A stretch of DNA of 14,209 bases from Flavobacterium sp. (GCA_003449615.1 DMHA01000153.1:1-14209), one strand, 5' to 3'. Positions 1 through 7,673 are shown, counted from the stretch's first letter. The notes: generated from the letters alone by a model not told the origin. Numbers and translations: made by a program.

Positions 1-2129
1 TTGATATAATCGTAGGAATAGCCATTGGGCAACTCTGGGTTTCGTACTCCAGTCATTATAGGCGTATTTTCACCAATAAAATAACATACGTCCGCAGCAT
101 AAGTCCCTTGTTGCAAAAGATGTTGAGAACGTCTTAAATATTCAAAATAGGCTTTCGATTTTTTAAACCAAGTATTGTGGCGGTTAAATTCAGTACTGAA
201 CCAAGCATTTACTCCAGGGACTCTGTTGTCGTCTGGCTGGTGAACGTATAAATGCAACACAAAATGATTAATTCCTTCGGTAAATGACCAATCGCCCCGT
301 TTTTTTAGCATAGCTGGATGACGAACATACGATCGATCGCCTGCTGTAAAAGCTTCGGCTGATACTCGTGATTTTCCATAAATGTGTGCTGCAGAGGAGG
401 CCGATTTACATTCAATATTACCTAAAGTACCTTCGTTCCAGAATTCTCCACTCACCAAATCAGATTGTCCTCCGTACATTAAAAATTCAGATGGGAATCC
501 CCAATGTCCGTAGTTTTCTAACCAAAGTTGTAAATTATCTTTATTGCTAGCTTCTTTCAGTCCGCCCACATATTCATAAGCTACTGCATCGGCAACCGAA
601 CGACGCAAATCCCATAAAAACCGTTCCGATTCTTCAACACTGCCCACGATTCTTCCAGAGAAAACTGGTAAATATTTTTTTGGGTTGTACCCAAATTTAG
701 ATTCAAATTTTTGCTCATAACCGTCTGTCCAGTTTTGTGAACCCATTTCATAGCTGTCTGCAATAACATATTTAAAAGCACTTTTATTTTCTTCGGGAAC
801 TCTTCTTAGTAGTTCTCCAACGAATTGATTGTAATGAAATTGAACTAATTCCTTGTTGGCTTTGTCTATTTCGTAACCTTTGCCTTGTGGTGCAGCGGGC
901 GAATTTTTAGTTCCTGTCGGGGTCATTCCATAACGTTGTATGGTCCAATTCCCTTTGGGAGCATTCCAAACCAAATTTCCTTCGGCATCCATTTTGTCGC
1001 TAATATCCAAAACATCAGTTGTAGCTATTTTTTGGTTGGAATTGGTTACTTCTTTTTGTTGGTTCCAAATATAACTATCCCATGCAGGGAAAGGTGTTGG
1101 ATGCATTTTACTTAAATTTTTCTCGGCATAATTTTCCAAACCAGTAGCTTCAGAAAAAATAATATCATTGATACTCCAATCGTTTTCCATTGTAGCATAT
1201 TCTCCAAATTCTAACTTTTCAAATTTTAGCTTAAAACTATTAGATTTTATGTTGGGTAGGTCAATTAATAATGGAGCATAAGTATCGGCACCCACATTGG
1301 GATCTAATTTTCTTCTATCTATTTTGAATGATTTTATAGATTTATAGGCACCATTAACTTTAGCAAATAATTCACATTGAAGCAATATTGGGTGCTTTCC
1401 TGGGATTATTTGTAAACGATTGGCATTAATAGTTTTTTCTAAAGTTATTTCAACTTCATATTTTTCTGTGGCACTTAAAAAATCGCTAGTTGATGAGGTA
1501 TTGCCATCAATTAAATTTTGAGGATTTTTAATACTAGGGAATACCAATACTTTTGAAGTTTTAGCAACACTCGTTACCTTTTCGGAGGCAATAGTAGGAA
1601 AAGCTAGTACATAAGTATCCTGAAATTCAGCAGCTGGTTTGACCAATTGAAGCTTCACGTTTTTGCCTCCACTGATAGAAGTTTCTGAATAAGTCATGTA
1701 TCGCATTGCCATTTCTGATTTTACCCACGGGCCACCAGACTGACTCCATCCTGGACAATTGAAAACGCCAATATCTACCCCAATACGCTTGCCTTCATTT
1801 ACAGCATGAACCATGTGACTCCACCAATTTTCGCTAAGCATGGGTACTTTTCCATCCTTCTCATTAGGGTTTATGTTCCCTATTAAAGCACCTCCAATTC
1901 CCGCTTCTTTCATGGCTTGAAGGTCTTTTGTAATTCCTTCTTTAGAAATATCATCGCCTATCCAATACCAATAACACCATAGCGTATTTTCAGCAGTAGG
2001 GGTAACAAATTCGGATTGAATTTTCGCAAAGTTGGGAGTCGATTGTGCTGCGATAGTTCCACATTTAATAAACGTGCTAATTGCCAGAACCAAAAAGGCT
2101 AATTTTTTTAAGGTGTTTGTTTTGGACAT
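1..2129 (-). CDS. GH106-type alpha-L-rhamnosidase, exported (C-terminus cut by window edge)
   Basis: The frame is open from the ATG at 2127-2129 to the left edge, giving about 709 codons with no stop, so the 3' end lies outside the window. The protein starts with a signal peptide (KK, then LAFLVLAIS, then an AAQ cleavage region near residue 30) and is probably periplasmic or surface-located. Motifs I associate with GH106 are NCPGWSQSGGPWV at about 124-136, DSYE with E461 followed by QNWTDGYE, GEFWNEG with E566, AEAF with E592, and a block reading GDWSFTEGINHFVLH. E461 and E592 are candidate catalytic acids, judged by motif setting and not by alignment. Residues about 190-290 look like a beta-rich carbohydrate-binding insert. 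GH106 enzymes release terminal L-rhamnose, which fits the mutarotase gene in the window. Family members are usually 800-1100 residues, so perhaps 100-400 are missing. The upstream terminator (2463-2489) implies its own promoter, but I could not find a convincing one. Confidence 0.85.
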   Translation of the reverse strand, partial: MSKTNTLKKLAFLVLAISTFIKCGTIAAQSTPNFAKIQSEFVTPTAENTLWCYWYWIGDDISKEGITKDLQAMKEAGIGGALIGNINPNEKDGKVPMLSENWWSHMVHAVNEGKRIGVDIGVFNCPGWSQSGGPWVKSEMAMRYMTYSETSISGGKNVKLQLVKPAAEFQDTYVLAFPTIASEKVTSVAKTSKVLVFPSIKNPQNLIDGNTSSTSDFLSATEKYEVEITLEKTINANRLQIIPGKHPILLQCELFAKVNGAYKSIKSFKIDRRKLDPNVGADTYAPLLIDLPNIKSNSFKLKFEKLEFGEYATMENDWSINDIIFSEATGLENYAEKNLSKMHPTPFPAWDSYIWNQQKEVTNSNQKIATTDVLDISDKMDAEGNLVWNAPKGNWTIQRYGMTPTGTKNSPAAPQGKGYEIDKANKELVQFHYNQFVGELLRRVPEENKSAFKYVIADSYEMGSQNWTDGYEQKFESKFGYNPKKYLPVFSGRIVGSVEESERFLWDLRRSVADAVAYEYVGGLKEASNKDNLQLWLENYGHWGFPSEFLMYGGQSDLVSGEFWNEGTLGNIECKSASSAAHIYGKSRVSAEAFTAGDRSYVRHPAMLKKRGDWSFTEGINHFVLHLYVHQPDDNRVPGVNAWFSTEFNRHNTWFKKSKAYFEYLRRSQHLLQQGTYAADVCYFIGENTPIMTGVRNPELPNGYSYDYI

Positions 2130-2254
2130 CTTTTAAATTATTTTTTTAAAACATTACATAGTATTCTCTATCCTCTAAATAGGAAATTTAATAACGATAG
2201 ATTTACTGATTCAATTATCAATAACGAATATTTGTCGAAAGTAATTATGTAGTA

Positions 2255-2445
2255 ACTATTCAGCCTAGCAAAAAAATGACTTCGTACTTCGTCAGTTCGA
2301 GTGTACCGATTTTTATCGGGATGTATCGAGAACGAGATGTCTTCTGGCTTCTCGATACAATTTAGAACATTAAAGCTGTCGCATTAATGCTCTAAATCAC
2401 TCGAAGTGACGTTTACAACAGCATTAATTGGCGTGGCTGAATAGT
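2255..2445. repeat. Nested inverted-repeat element (about 190 bp, MITE/REP-like)
   Basis: The outer ends are a perfect 11-bp inverted repeat, ACTATTCAGCC (2255-2265) and GGCTGAATAGT (2435-2445). Inside are further paired arms: CGTCAGTTCGAGTG (2290-2303) with CACTCGAAGTGACG (2398-2411), one mismatch; a CCGAT-TTTT-ATCGG hairpin (2306-2319); GTATCGAGAA (2323-2332) with TTCTCGATAC (2349-2358); and TTTAGAACATTAA (2361-2373) with TTAATGCTCTAAA (2384-2396), one mismatch. There is no coding frame inside. The nested arms predict a cruciform or multi-arm RNA. A dispersed non-autonomous repeat is the likeliest reading; no clear target duplication is visible at the ends. Confidence 0.7.
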
Positions 2446-2462
2446 AAAATTAATTTTTAAAT

Positions 2463-2489
2463 AAAAAAGGGGACAAAAAAATCCCCTTT
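2463..2489 (-). terminator. Rho-independent terminator of the 2497-2847 gene
   Basis: On the minus strand an 8-bp stem AAAGGGGA/TCCCCTTT (arms 2482-2489 and 2466-2473, 8-nt loop) runs into a U tract encoded by the A run at 2463-2468. It lies 8 bp after the stop codon of the Spy-like gene and separates that gene from the GH106 gene. Confidence 0.85.
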
Positions 2490-2496
2490 AAACTAA

Positions 2497-2847
2497 CTAT
2501 TTGTTTGCCTTTTGTGCTTTTCGATATTCATTCCACATTTTCCATCTGTCGTCTCCAACAATTTTTTTCATTTGGGCAAATGCTGCTTTGTTCAATTCAG
2601 TTACTTTTTCTTTAATTACTGGTTGATTACCAGCATTTTCTTTTCTAAATTCAGCGAATTTAATTCTTTTGGCCAAATCGATGTCGTAAATTTGTTTTTG
2701 TTCTGTTTCCGATAAAGTTACGGCTTGATTCATCTCGGTAACCCATTTATTAGATTCGGCTTCTAATTTTTCGTTTGGATTTGCTTCTTGGGCTTTGATG
2801 CTTATTGAAGCCAACATCACAAACAGAAGTACTGTAAATTTTTTCAT
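2497..2847 (-). CDS. Small exported helical protein, Spy/CpxP-like, paralogue A
   Basis: This 116-residue protein has a clear signal peptide (MKKFTVLLFVM, then a hydrophobic run ending KAQ at about 20). The mature part is short, charged and predicted helical, with VTLSETEQKQIYDI at about 42-55 and a C-terminal segment rich in K, R and aromatic residues (DRWKMWNEYRKAQK). The 'LSxxExxQIYD' pattern recalls small periplasmic Spy/LTxxQ-type proteins, which in other bacteria act as envelope chaperones or stress proteins; that function is inference here. It is a tandem paralogue of 3188-3550: the first 11 residues are identical, and the promoter and leader are nearly identical. It has its own promoter (2883-2927) and terminator (2463-2489), so it is monocistronic. 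The shared sugar-operon promoter motif suggests induction under the same condition. Confidence 0.85.
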   Translation of the reverse strand: MKKFTVLLFVMLASISIKAQEANPNEKLEAESNKWVTEMNQAVTLSETEQKQIYDIDLAKRIKFAEFRKENAGNQPVIKEKVTELNKAAFAQMKKIVGDDRWKMWNEYRKAQKANK

Positions 2848-2882
2848 TGTTTTAATTTTAAATTAATAAATTTTTTACTATT

Positions 2883-2927
2883 CAAATGTAATGATAGTTA
2901 TTTACAATTATATCCTGTACTATCCTG
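2883..2927 (-). promoter_or_regulatory. Promoter A: CAGGATA direct repeat plus -7 box
   Basis: Reading the minus strand, CAGGATAGTACAGGATA occupies 2927-2911, followed by a 20-bp spacer and TACATTTG (2890-2883), a perfect TAnnTTTG box. Transcription should begin near 2876, giving a leader of about 28 nt before the ATG at 2847. The two CAGGATA heptamers are offset by 10 bp, one helical turn, and sit where a -33 element would be, as expected for an activator site next to RNA polymerase. Confidence 0.75.
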
Positions 2928-2940
2928 TTGGTAAAAAACA

Positions 2941-3111
2941 TCATTTTTCTTCTTTATGATGCCGGCCATCTCTTCGAATGATTTTGAATTGTAAAACGGC
3001 AGCTTTACTATTCAAAATTGCCTGTCTGTCAAAGGCAATTTTTGTTTCAATATACTTCACAAAAGCACTCAAACTGACAATTGCAATAATTATTCCCAAC
3101 GGATTAATATA
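2941..3111 (-). pseudogene. Possible gene remnant, ATG-less membrane-protein-like frame
   Basis: This stop-to-stop frame of 56 codons has no ATG. It translates to a hydrophobic stretch (NPLGIIIAIVSLSAFVKYI) followed by a basic, polar tail ending in HHKEEK, which looks like the C-terminal transmembrane helix and tail of an inner-membrane protein. It sits between the promoter of one Spy-like gene and the terminator of the other, where a gene fragment could have been left by the duplication that made the pair. I do not recognise the family. The frame could also be open by chance, since the region is short. Confidence 0.25.
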
Positions 3112-3132
3112 TTAAATAAACTTTCTAAATAT

Positions 3133-3167
3133 AAAAAAAAAGAGCAACTAGTAAGGCTCCTCTTTTT
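3133..3167 (-). terminator. Rho-independent terminator of the 3188-3550 gene
   Basis: On the minus strand AAAAAGAGGAGC (one bulged G) pairs with GCTCTTTTT across a loop of about 10 nt, followed by a run of nine U encoded by the A tract at 3133-3141. It starts about 20 bp after the stop codon of Spy-like paralogue B. Confidence 0.75.
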
Positions 3168-3187
3168 ACCAAAAACTAAAATTATAA

Positions 3188-3550
3188 CTATTCCTTTGCT
3201 TTTTGTTCCTTTTTCTCTCTTTGTTCTTTTTGATAATCAGACCACATTTTCATTCTTGCTGGAGTAATAAGCTTACTTACAGTTGCACGCCATTTCTTGT
3301 CCAATTCTTTTTTTTGTGCTGCAATTGCTTCCTGATCCCCTGCATTATCTTTGTTAACTTGGGTTTTATCTTGGATTCTTTTCATCTCCAAATCATAAAT
3401 TTGAGTTTTTTCATCTTCAGATAAAGTCACTACTTTGTCCATTTTATCAACTAATGCTTTAGCTGCAGCTTCTTGCTTTTCTTGACTTGCTTGTGCTTGG
3501 ATAGTTAGCGAGGCAAACATCACAAATAGAAGTACTGTAAATTTTTTCAT
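3188..3550 (-). CDS. Small exported helical protein, Spy/CpxP-like, paralogue B
   Basis: This 120-residue protein has a signal peptide (MKKFTVLLFVM, then AS..I, ending QAQ at about 20). The mature part is highly charged: VVTLSEDEKTQIYDLEMKR at about 40-58, then a Lys/Glu-rich helical region with KMWSDYQKEQREKKEQ near the C-terminus. It shares with paralogue A the start, the VTLSE.E..QIYD core, the N.DNAG.Q turn and the K-M-W-x-x-Y near the end, so the two arose by tandem duplication. It is probably periplasmic; a Spy-like envelope role is inference from size and composition. Its promoter (3587-3631) diverges from that of the T9SS surface protein, with about 220 bp between the two regulator sites. 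Confidence 0.85.
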   Translation of the reverse strand: MKKFTVLLFVMFASLTIQAQASQEKQEAAAKALVDKMDKVVTLSEDEKTQIYDLEMKRIQDKTQVNKDNAGDQEAIAAQKKELDKKWRATVSKLITPARMKMWSDYQKEQREKKEQKAKE

Positions 3551-3586
3551 TGTTTTTATTTTAAATTATTAATTTTTTTTACTATT

Positions 3587-3631
3587 CAAATGTAATTATA
3601 AGCATTTACAATTATATCCTGTACTATCCTG
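3587..3631 (-). promoter_or_regulatory. Promoter B: CAGGATA direct repeat plus -7 box
   Basis: On the minus strand CAGGATAGTACAGGATA lies at 3631-3615, then a 20-bp spacer and TACATTTG (3594-3587). The 17-bp motif is identical to that of promoter A, and the surrounding sequence is nearly identical to it down to the ATG, so the promoter was duplicated with the gene. Predicted start of transcription is near 3580. Confidence 0.75.
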
Positions 3632-3633
3632 CC

Positions 3634-3855
3634 ACTAAAAAACATTTGTTGCTTCTCAAAACCAGCATCTGTTTTTTTGCATATATTTTCTTAATATTTA
3701 GAAAAAAAAACACAAATGAAAAAAAAATATCCAAAATTTTTATTAATTATTCATTTTCAAAACCTAAAACCCAATAAAACAAGGAGTTACATCAAACAAA
3801 ACACCTAACATACTGTTTTTAAGCTGTTTAAAAACTACTAATTCATGATTTTGCT
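3634..3855. other. AT-rich spacer between divergent promoters, no gene seen
   Basis: This stretch separates the promoters of Spy-like paralogue B (-) and the T9SS surface protein (+). It consists mostly of A and T runs. A 30-codon frame starts at 3716, but it is low-complexity Lys/Asn and has no promoter or homology that I can recognise. No RNA structure stands out beyond a weak GTTTTTAA...TTTAAAAAC palindrome near 3817-3833. Confidence 0.5.
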
Positions 3856-3899
3856 CAGCACAGTACAGGATAGCTTAAGTTCTGATTATTTTAATTTTG
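3856..3899 (+). promoter_or_regulatory. Promoter C: CAGGATA direct repeat plus -7 box, for the T9SS protein operon
   Basis: CAGCACAGTACAGGATA (3856-3872) matches the 17-bp consensus at 14 positions; the promoter-proximal heptamer is perfect and the distal one degenerate. A 19-bp spacer leads to TAATTTTG (3892-3899), a perfect TAnnTTTG. Transcription should start near 3906, about 27 nt before the ATG at 3933. Confidence 0.7.
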
Positions 3900-3932
3900 G
3901 AGATTCTATAAAACCAACAAAAACATTTTATT

Positions 3933-6900
3933 ATGAAAAAGAATTATTTTATTAAAAAACCAAAAAGGTTGTTCATTGCCTTTATAGTCCTTTTTTGTGG
4001 ACTGTTTGCCAATACGGCAATGGCGCAAACCAACTATGTATGGAACGGGCCTGCAGGTGGAGATTGGGCAACAACAACCAACTGGACTCCAAATGGTATA
4101 CCTGGAGGAAACTCAGGAGACACAGTTACTATAAGCAATGGAGGAACGCCAAGCATAGCTTCTCCCAATTCTTACACAATTCTTAATCTTACTATTAACA
4201 ATCTTACTGGTGGCGATGCAGGTTCTATCTTGACTATCAATAGTGGCGCAACTCTTACTGTTAACAATACTGCTGTAAACGCTATTACCTTAAATGGAGG
4301 TAGTATTGTGAATAACGGAACACTAAATGCTAATACTACTGATATAACTGCCGCTTTTGGTATACTTTGCGGTGCTCCTACTACACTTCCTACTGTTGCT
4401 TCGCAATATGGCTATTCTGGAACTGGTAAATTAAGTATTAACACTAGTTCAGGTACTGCTTCTTCAGGAGCTATAAATTTTACTGGAAACACTGCGAACA
4501 CTACTTATAAATTTTCTTTTGACAATACTAGCATCATTACACCAAGTACTTTTACCCTTGCTTCCGGTGCATACGTAATTAGAGTACCGGGCGGAAATAC
4601 AATTCCTGTAACTATTGGCGGTGCCGGATTTTCAACTGCTGGTTCTTGGGGTTTAATTGCTATGGGTGGTGGTGGTATCAATCTTACTGTAGATATTGGT
4701 ACCACATTATCATCTAATCTTACTGGTACTGCTCCTCGAGGTATAGACATCCAAAACACTAATACTACTCAACCAGCAACTCTAACTAACAAAGGAACTA
4801 TTAACATTACTGGCACCACCGCAACCCAAAGTGGTATTTTTATCAGTACAGCCACTTCTACCTCTGGAAATGCTACTATAACATTAGCAAACGAAGGGAC
4901 AATAGATGTTGATATAACTTGCCCGACAGCTGTTCAGAGTCCTTTACGTATTCAAGGCACAGGTTCTCTTACTAGTCGAGGAATTGTAAAAATAACAAAT
5001 AGTGCTGGCGCTATAATGAAGTTGAAAAACAATCAAGCCTTTGGAAATAATTTAGGAAACCCAATATATATTAATACCACTAATTCTACTACCCCAACAA
5101 TTACTTTTACGAACAATGGTAGTTTAAGTTTTACAGGGAACAATGTTGTTTTTGGCGGATCAAATATTAGAGCTACTTTAACAAACAACGGCACAATAAC
5201 TTCTAATCAGCAATTTTCAAGTATAAAACTTTTAAATAATAGTGGTAAAACGATTGCTTTTGTAAAAGATGCGTCAACTATTGCCTCACCAAATGCATTA
5301 ACGACAATTTTAGTATTTGCAACAAATAACGGTATTATACAAACGGCTACAGGTAGTGATAAACTTTATAATTTAGCAGGAGTTACTGCTTATGGAGCTA
5401 ATAGTAGTATAGAACCAGGAGGTTCAACAGGAAAAGGAATTGCAGATTTTTCAAAAGCAGCGGTTACCCTTAGCGGTAAATATATATTGCAAGTAGCGGG
5501 TAATTCTGCTGCAGGAACAGATTATGATCAAATTCAGAATACTTTAGCTACGGGTTCATTTACTTTATCAGGAGCAACATTAGATGTTACTGGAATATAC
5601 ACTCCAGGAGGATCTGTTACGATTGATATAGTTACTGCTAGTACTGTGCCTGGAAGTCAAGGAACAATTACTAATCAATTTTCATCCGTAATTGGTTTGA
5701 CATCAGGATGGTCAGTAAATTATATTTCTGGTACTGCAGGTTCAGTAACTGGAAAAGTACAATTAGTTTATTCGGCTATTTCGCCAACTGCCACAACTTG
5801 GACAGGTGGAACAGACACTGATTGGACTATAGCAGGAAACTGGAGCGCAGGTGTACCAGATCAAAACTCGGATGTAACGATTGGTACAGGAACTTTTCAA
5901 CCTACAATTGCAACTAATGTAAACATTAACTCGCTAACTATTAATTCTGGAGCAAGTTTAAGTGTTACGGCAAAAAACTTGACTGTTACAGGAGCTATTA
6001 CCAATAACGGCGGTAGCATGACTCTTGCAAACAATGTCAACTTGATTCAAGGAGGAACAACAAACACTAACACAGGAAATATCACCGTAAACAGAAACAG
6101 CGATGCTTTAATCAATTTGGACTTCACAAGTTGGTCTTCGCCAGTTACTGGTTCGCAAACGCTAGCAGGATTTTCTCCTGGCACATCACAATCGCCAAGT
6201 CGTTTTTTCAATTATAATGAAACTACAAACGCCTATAGTTTTATAGCAAGTCCAACAACAACTACATTTGCAACGGGTCAAGGGTATTTAATTCGTGTTC
6301 CCTTTGCACATCCTCTAACGCTTACGATTTGGAGTGGTAGTTTCTCAGGAGTGCCTAACAATGGTACTATCAATAAAGCGATAACTTATCTTGATGCCAC
6401 TCACGGATACAATATGCTAGGAAATCCGTATCCATCAACCATTGATGCACAAGCCTTTATCGCTGCTAACACAGCCAACATTGAAAGCAGTTTGTATTTC
6501 TGGAGAAAAACAAATGGTGCTTCGGGTTCTTCTTATGCAGTTTATAATCCAATGGGCTCAACAATTGCTACACCAAGTAGTGAGTTACCTAACGGAACGA
6601 TTCAGGTAGGTCAAGGGTTCTTCGTGAAAGCCAAAAGTGCCTCAAGCGTGAATTTTACCAATGCCATGCGTGTTGCCAATAATGTCGATCAGTTCTTCAA
6701 AACCAAAGCCGTACAAAAAGACCGTTTGTGGTTGAGTTTGAACAATGCCGCAGGAGCGTATAGCCAAACATTAGTAGGTTACACCGCCGATGCTACACTG
6801 GGAGTGGACATGTATGATGCCAAATACATCAACGACAGTCCAGTGGCTTTAACCACGGATATTGCCAGCGAAGAATATTCCATTCAAGGTCGCCCAACAT

Positions 6901-7379
6901 TTGATCCTACCGATATAGTTGCTTTGAACTTCAAAACAGATGTTGCTGGCGATTATACCATTGCTTTAGACCAGTTTGACGGAGCGTTTGCCTCAGGACA
7001 AGACGTATATCTTTTGGACAACAATACAGGAGCCGAAACCAATTTGAAATTAGGCTCTTATACCTTCAATGCTCCAGCTGGAACAGACAACAGTAGATTT
7101 ACTGTGAAATACCAAAAAACATTGAAAGTAGGCGAAAATGATTTTAACGAAAATAGTGTTAGCGTTTATAAAAACAACGGAACTATTTATGTGAATTCAG
7201 GAGAAGTTGCCATTAGCAATATCAAAGTTTTTGACATTCAAGGAAGACTTGTTGCTGAGCAAAAGAATGTGAAATCGACAGTAGCTTCTATCAATAATTT
7301 GAAATCTACAAATCAAGTATTGATTGTTAAAGTTTCTGGAGAAAACAACAAAGTGGTAACTAAAAAAGTATTGAATTAA
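3933..7379 (+). CDS. Large T9SS-exported Asn/Thr-rich surface protein (beta-helix, adhesin-like)
   Basis: This 1148-residue protein has a signal peptide (KKPKR then a hydrophobic core, ending ANTAMAQ at 32). Two related modules open with a Trp/Asn pattern: WNG..GGDW..TTNW..NGIP at about 37-57 and WTGGTDTDW..AGNWS.GVP at about 623-643. Between them lies a long Asn/Thr/Gly-rich stretch with recurring 'LTI.NG..LTV.N...NNG.I' units, typical of parallel beta-helix surface proteins. Residues about 760-960 contain GNPYPSTIDAQAF and IQVGQGFFVKA, elements common in Bacteroidota gliding/T9SS cargo. The last ~75 residues form a type A sorting domain: VSVYKNNGTIYV, IKVFDIQGRLV, and a KKVLN end. The protein should cross the outer membrane by T9SS and be surface-attached or released. 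No glycosidase motif is visible; binding or adhesion is inference. It is co-transcribed with the next gene and shares the promoter motif of the sugar operon. Confidence 0.85.
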   Translation: MKKNYFIKKPKRLFIAFIVLFCGLFANTAMAQTNYVWNGPAGGDWATTTNWTPNGIPGGNSGDTVTISNGGTPSIASPNSYTILNLTINNLTGGDAGSILTINSGATLTVNNTAVNAITLNGGSIVNNGTLNANTTDITAAFGILCGAPTTLPTVASQYGYSGTGKLSINTSSGTASSGAINFTGNTANTTYKFSFDNTSIITPSTFTLASGAYVIRVPGGNTIPVTIGGAGFSTAGSWGLIAMGGGGINLTVDIGTTLSSNLTGTAPRGIDIQNTNTTQPATLTNKGTINITGTTATQSGIFISTATSTSGNATITLANEGTIDVDITCPTAVQSPLRIQGTGSLTSRGIVKITNSAGAIMKLKNNQAFGNNLGNPIYINTTNSTTPTITFTNNGSLSFTGNNVVFGGSNIRATLTNNGTITSNQQFSSIKLLNNSGKTIAFVKDASTIASPNALTTILVFATNNGIIQTATGSDKLYNLAGVTAYGANSSIEPGGSTGKGIADFSKAAVTLSGKYILQVAGNSAAGTDYDQIQNTLATGSFTLSGATLDVTGIYTPGGSVTIDIVTASTVPGSQGTITNQFSSVIGLTSGWSVNYISGTAGSVTGKVQLVYSAISPTATTWTGGTDTDWTIAGNWSAGVPDQNSDVTIGTGTFQPTIATNVNINSLTINSGASLSVTAKNLTVTGAITNNGGSMTLANNVNLIQGGTTNTNTGNITVNRNSDALINLDFTSWSSPVTGSQTLAGFSPGTSQSPSRFFNYNETTNAYSFIASPTTTTFATGQGYLIRVPFAHPLTLTIWSGSFSGVPNNGTINKAITYLDATHGYNMLGNPYPSTIDAQAFIAANTANIESSLYFWRKTNGASGSSYAVYNPMGSTIATPSSELPNGTIQVGQGFFVKAKSASSVNFTNAMRVANNVDQFFKTKAVQKDRLWLSLNNAAGAYSQTLVGYTADATLGVDMYDAKYINDSPVALTTDIASEEYSIQGRPTFDPTDIVALNFKTDVAGDYTIALDQFDGAFASGQDVYLLDNNTGAETNLKLGSYTFNAPAGTDNSRFTVKYQKTLKVGENDFNENSVSVYKNNGTIYVNSGEVAISNIKVFDIQGRLVAEQKNVKSTVASINNLKSTNQVLIVKVSGENNKVVTKKVLN

Positions 7380-7400
7380 GAACTAAAAAAACATCGAAAA

Positions 7401-7643
7401 ATGAAAATCAATTTATTAAAATATTATATAGCGGCGTTTTACTTCTGTTCCACTTACATGATGTTTGCACAAGGAACTCCTGGATCAGGCTCAGACAATG
7501 GTGGAGTAGATGATGATGGCGCAAGCGATACCGATCCATTACCAATAGACAATTTTATTTGGGTTTTGGTAGCTTTGGGTTTACTCTTTGTTTTCTTTAA
7601 ATACAGAGCAATTTACAAACAACAAATTAGTTCTCAAGAATAA
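7401..7643 (+). CDS. Small signal-peptide plus single-TM protein of unknown function
   Basis: This 80-residue protein has three parts: a signal peptide (residues 1 to about 24, ending MMFAQ), an acidic Gly/Asp/Ser linker (about 25-46), and PLPID (46-50) leading into a hydrophobic helix (about 52-66) with a basic KYRAIYKQQ tail. The order of short acidic linker, PID motif, hydrophobic helix and basic tail resembles C-terminal sorting tails seen in Bacteroidota, but I cannot assign it to a sorting enzyme. It begins 21 bp after the T9SS protein stop codon and precedes a strong terminator, so it is the second and last gene of that operon. It could anchor, assist or co-localise with the large protein; function unknown. 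Confidence 0.75.
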   Translation: MKINLLKYYIAAFYFCSTYMMFAQGTPGSGSDNGGVDDDGASDTDPLPIDNFIWVLVALGLLFVFFKYRAIYKQQISSQE

Positions 7644-7673
7644 AGAGAAACTATTATTGTGTTTTTGTTATTA

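Noticed and set aside
581..781. 66-residue minus-strand frame within the GH106 gene
   Set aside because: It is in a different frame from GH106, whose frame is open and carries family motifs throughout this stretch.
2141..2185. Possible sixth CAGGATA-type promoter ahead of the GH106 gene (TTCCTATTTAGAGGATA on the minus strand)
   Set aside because: Only the proximal heptamer resembles the motif, the distal half does not match, and no TAnnTTTG occurs 19-21 bp downstream.
3716..3808. 30-residue plus-strand frame starting MKKKYPKF
   Set aside because: It is short and low-complexity, lies in an A-rich spacer, and lacks a promoter with the expected boxes; a chance frame is more likely.
4505..4759. 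84-residue minus-strand frame inside the T9SS protein gene
   Set aside because: Shadow of the strong plus-strand coding frame; Pro/Val-rich product with no recognisable features.
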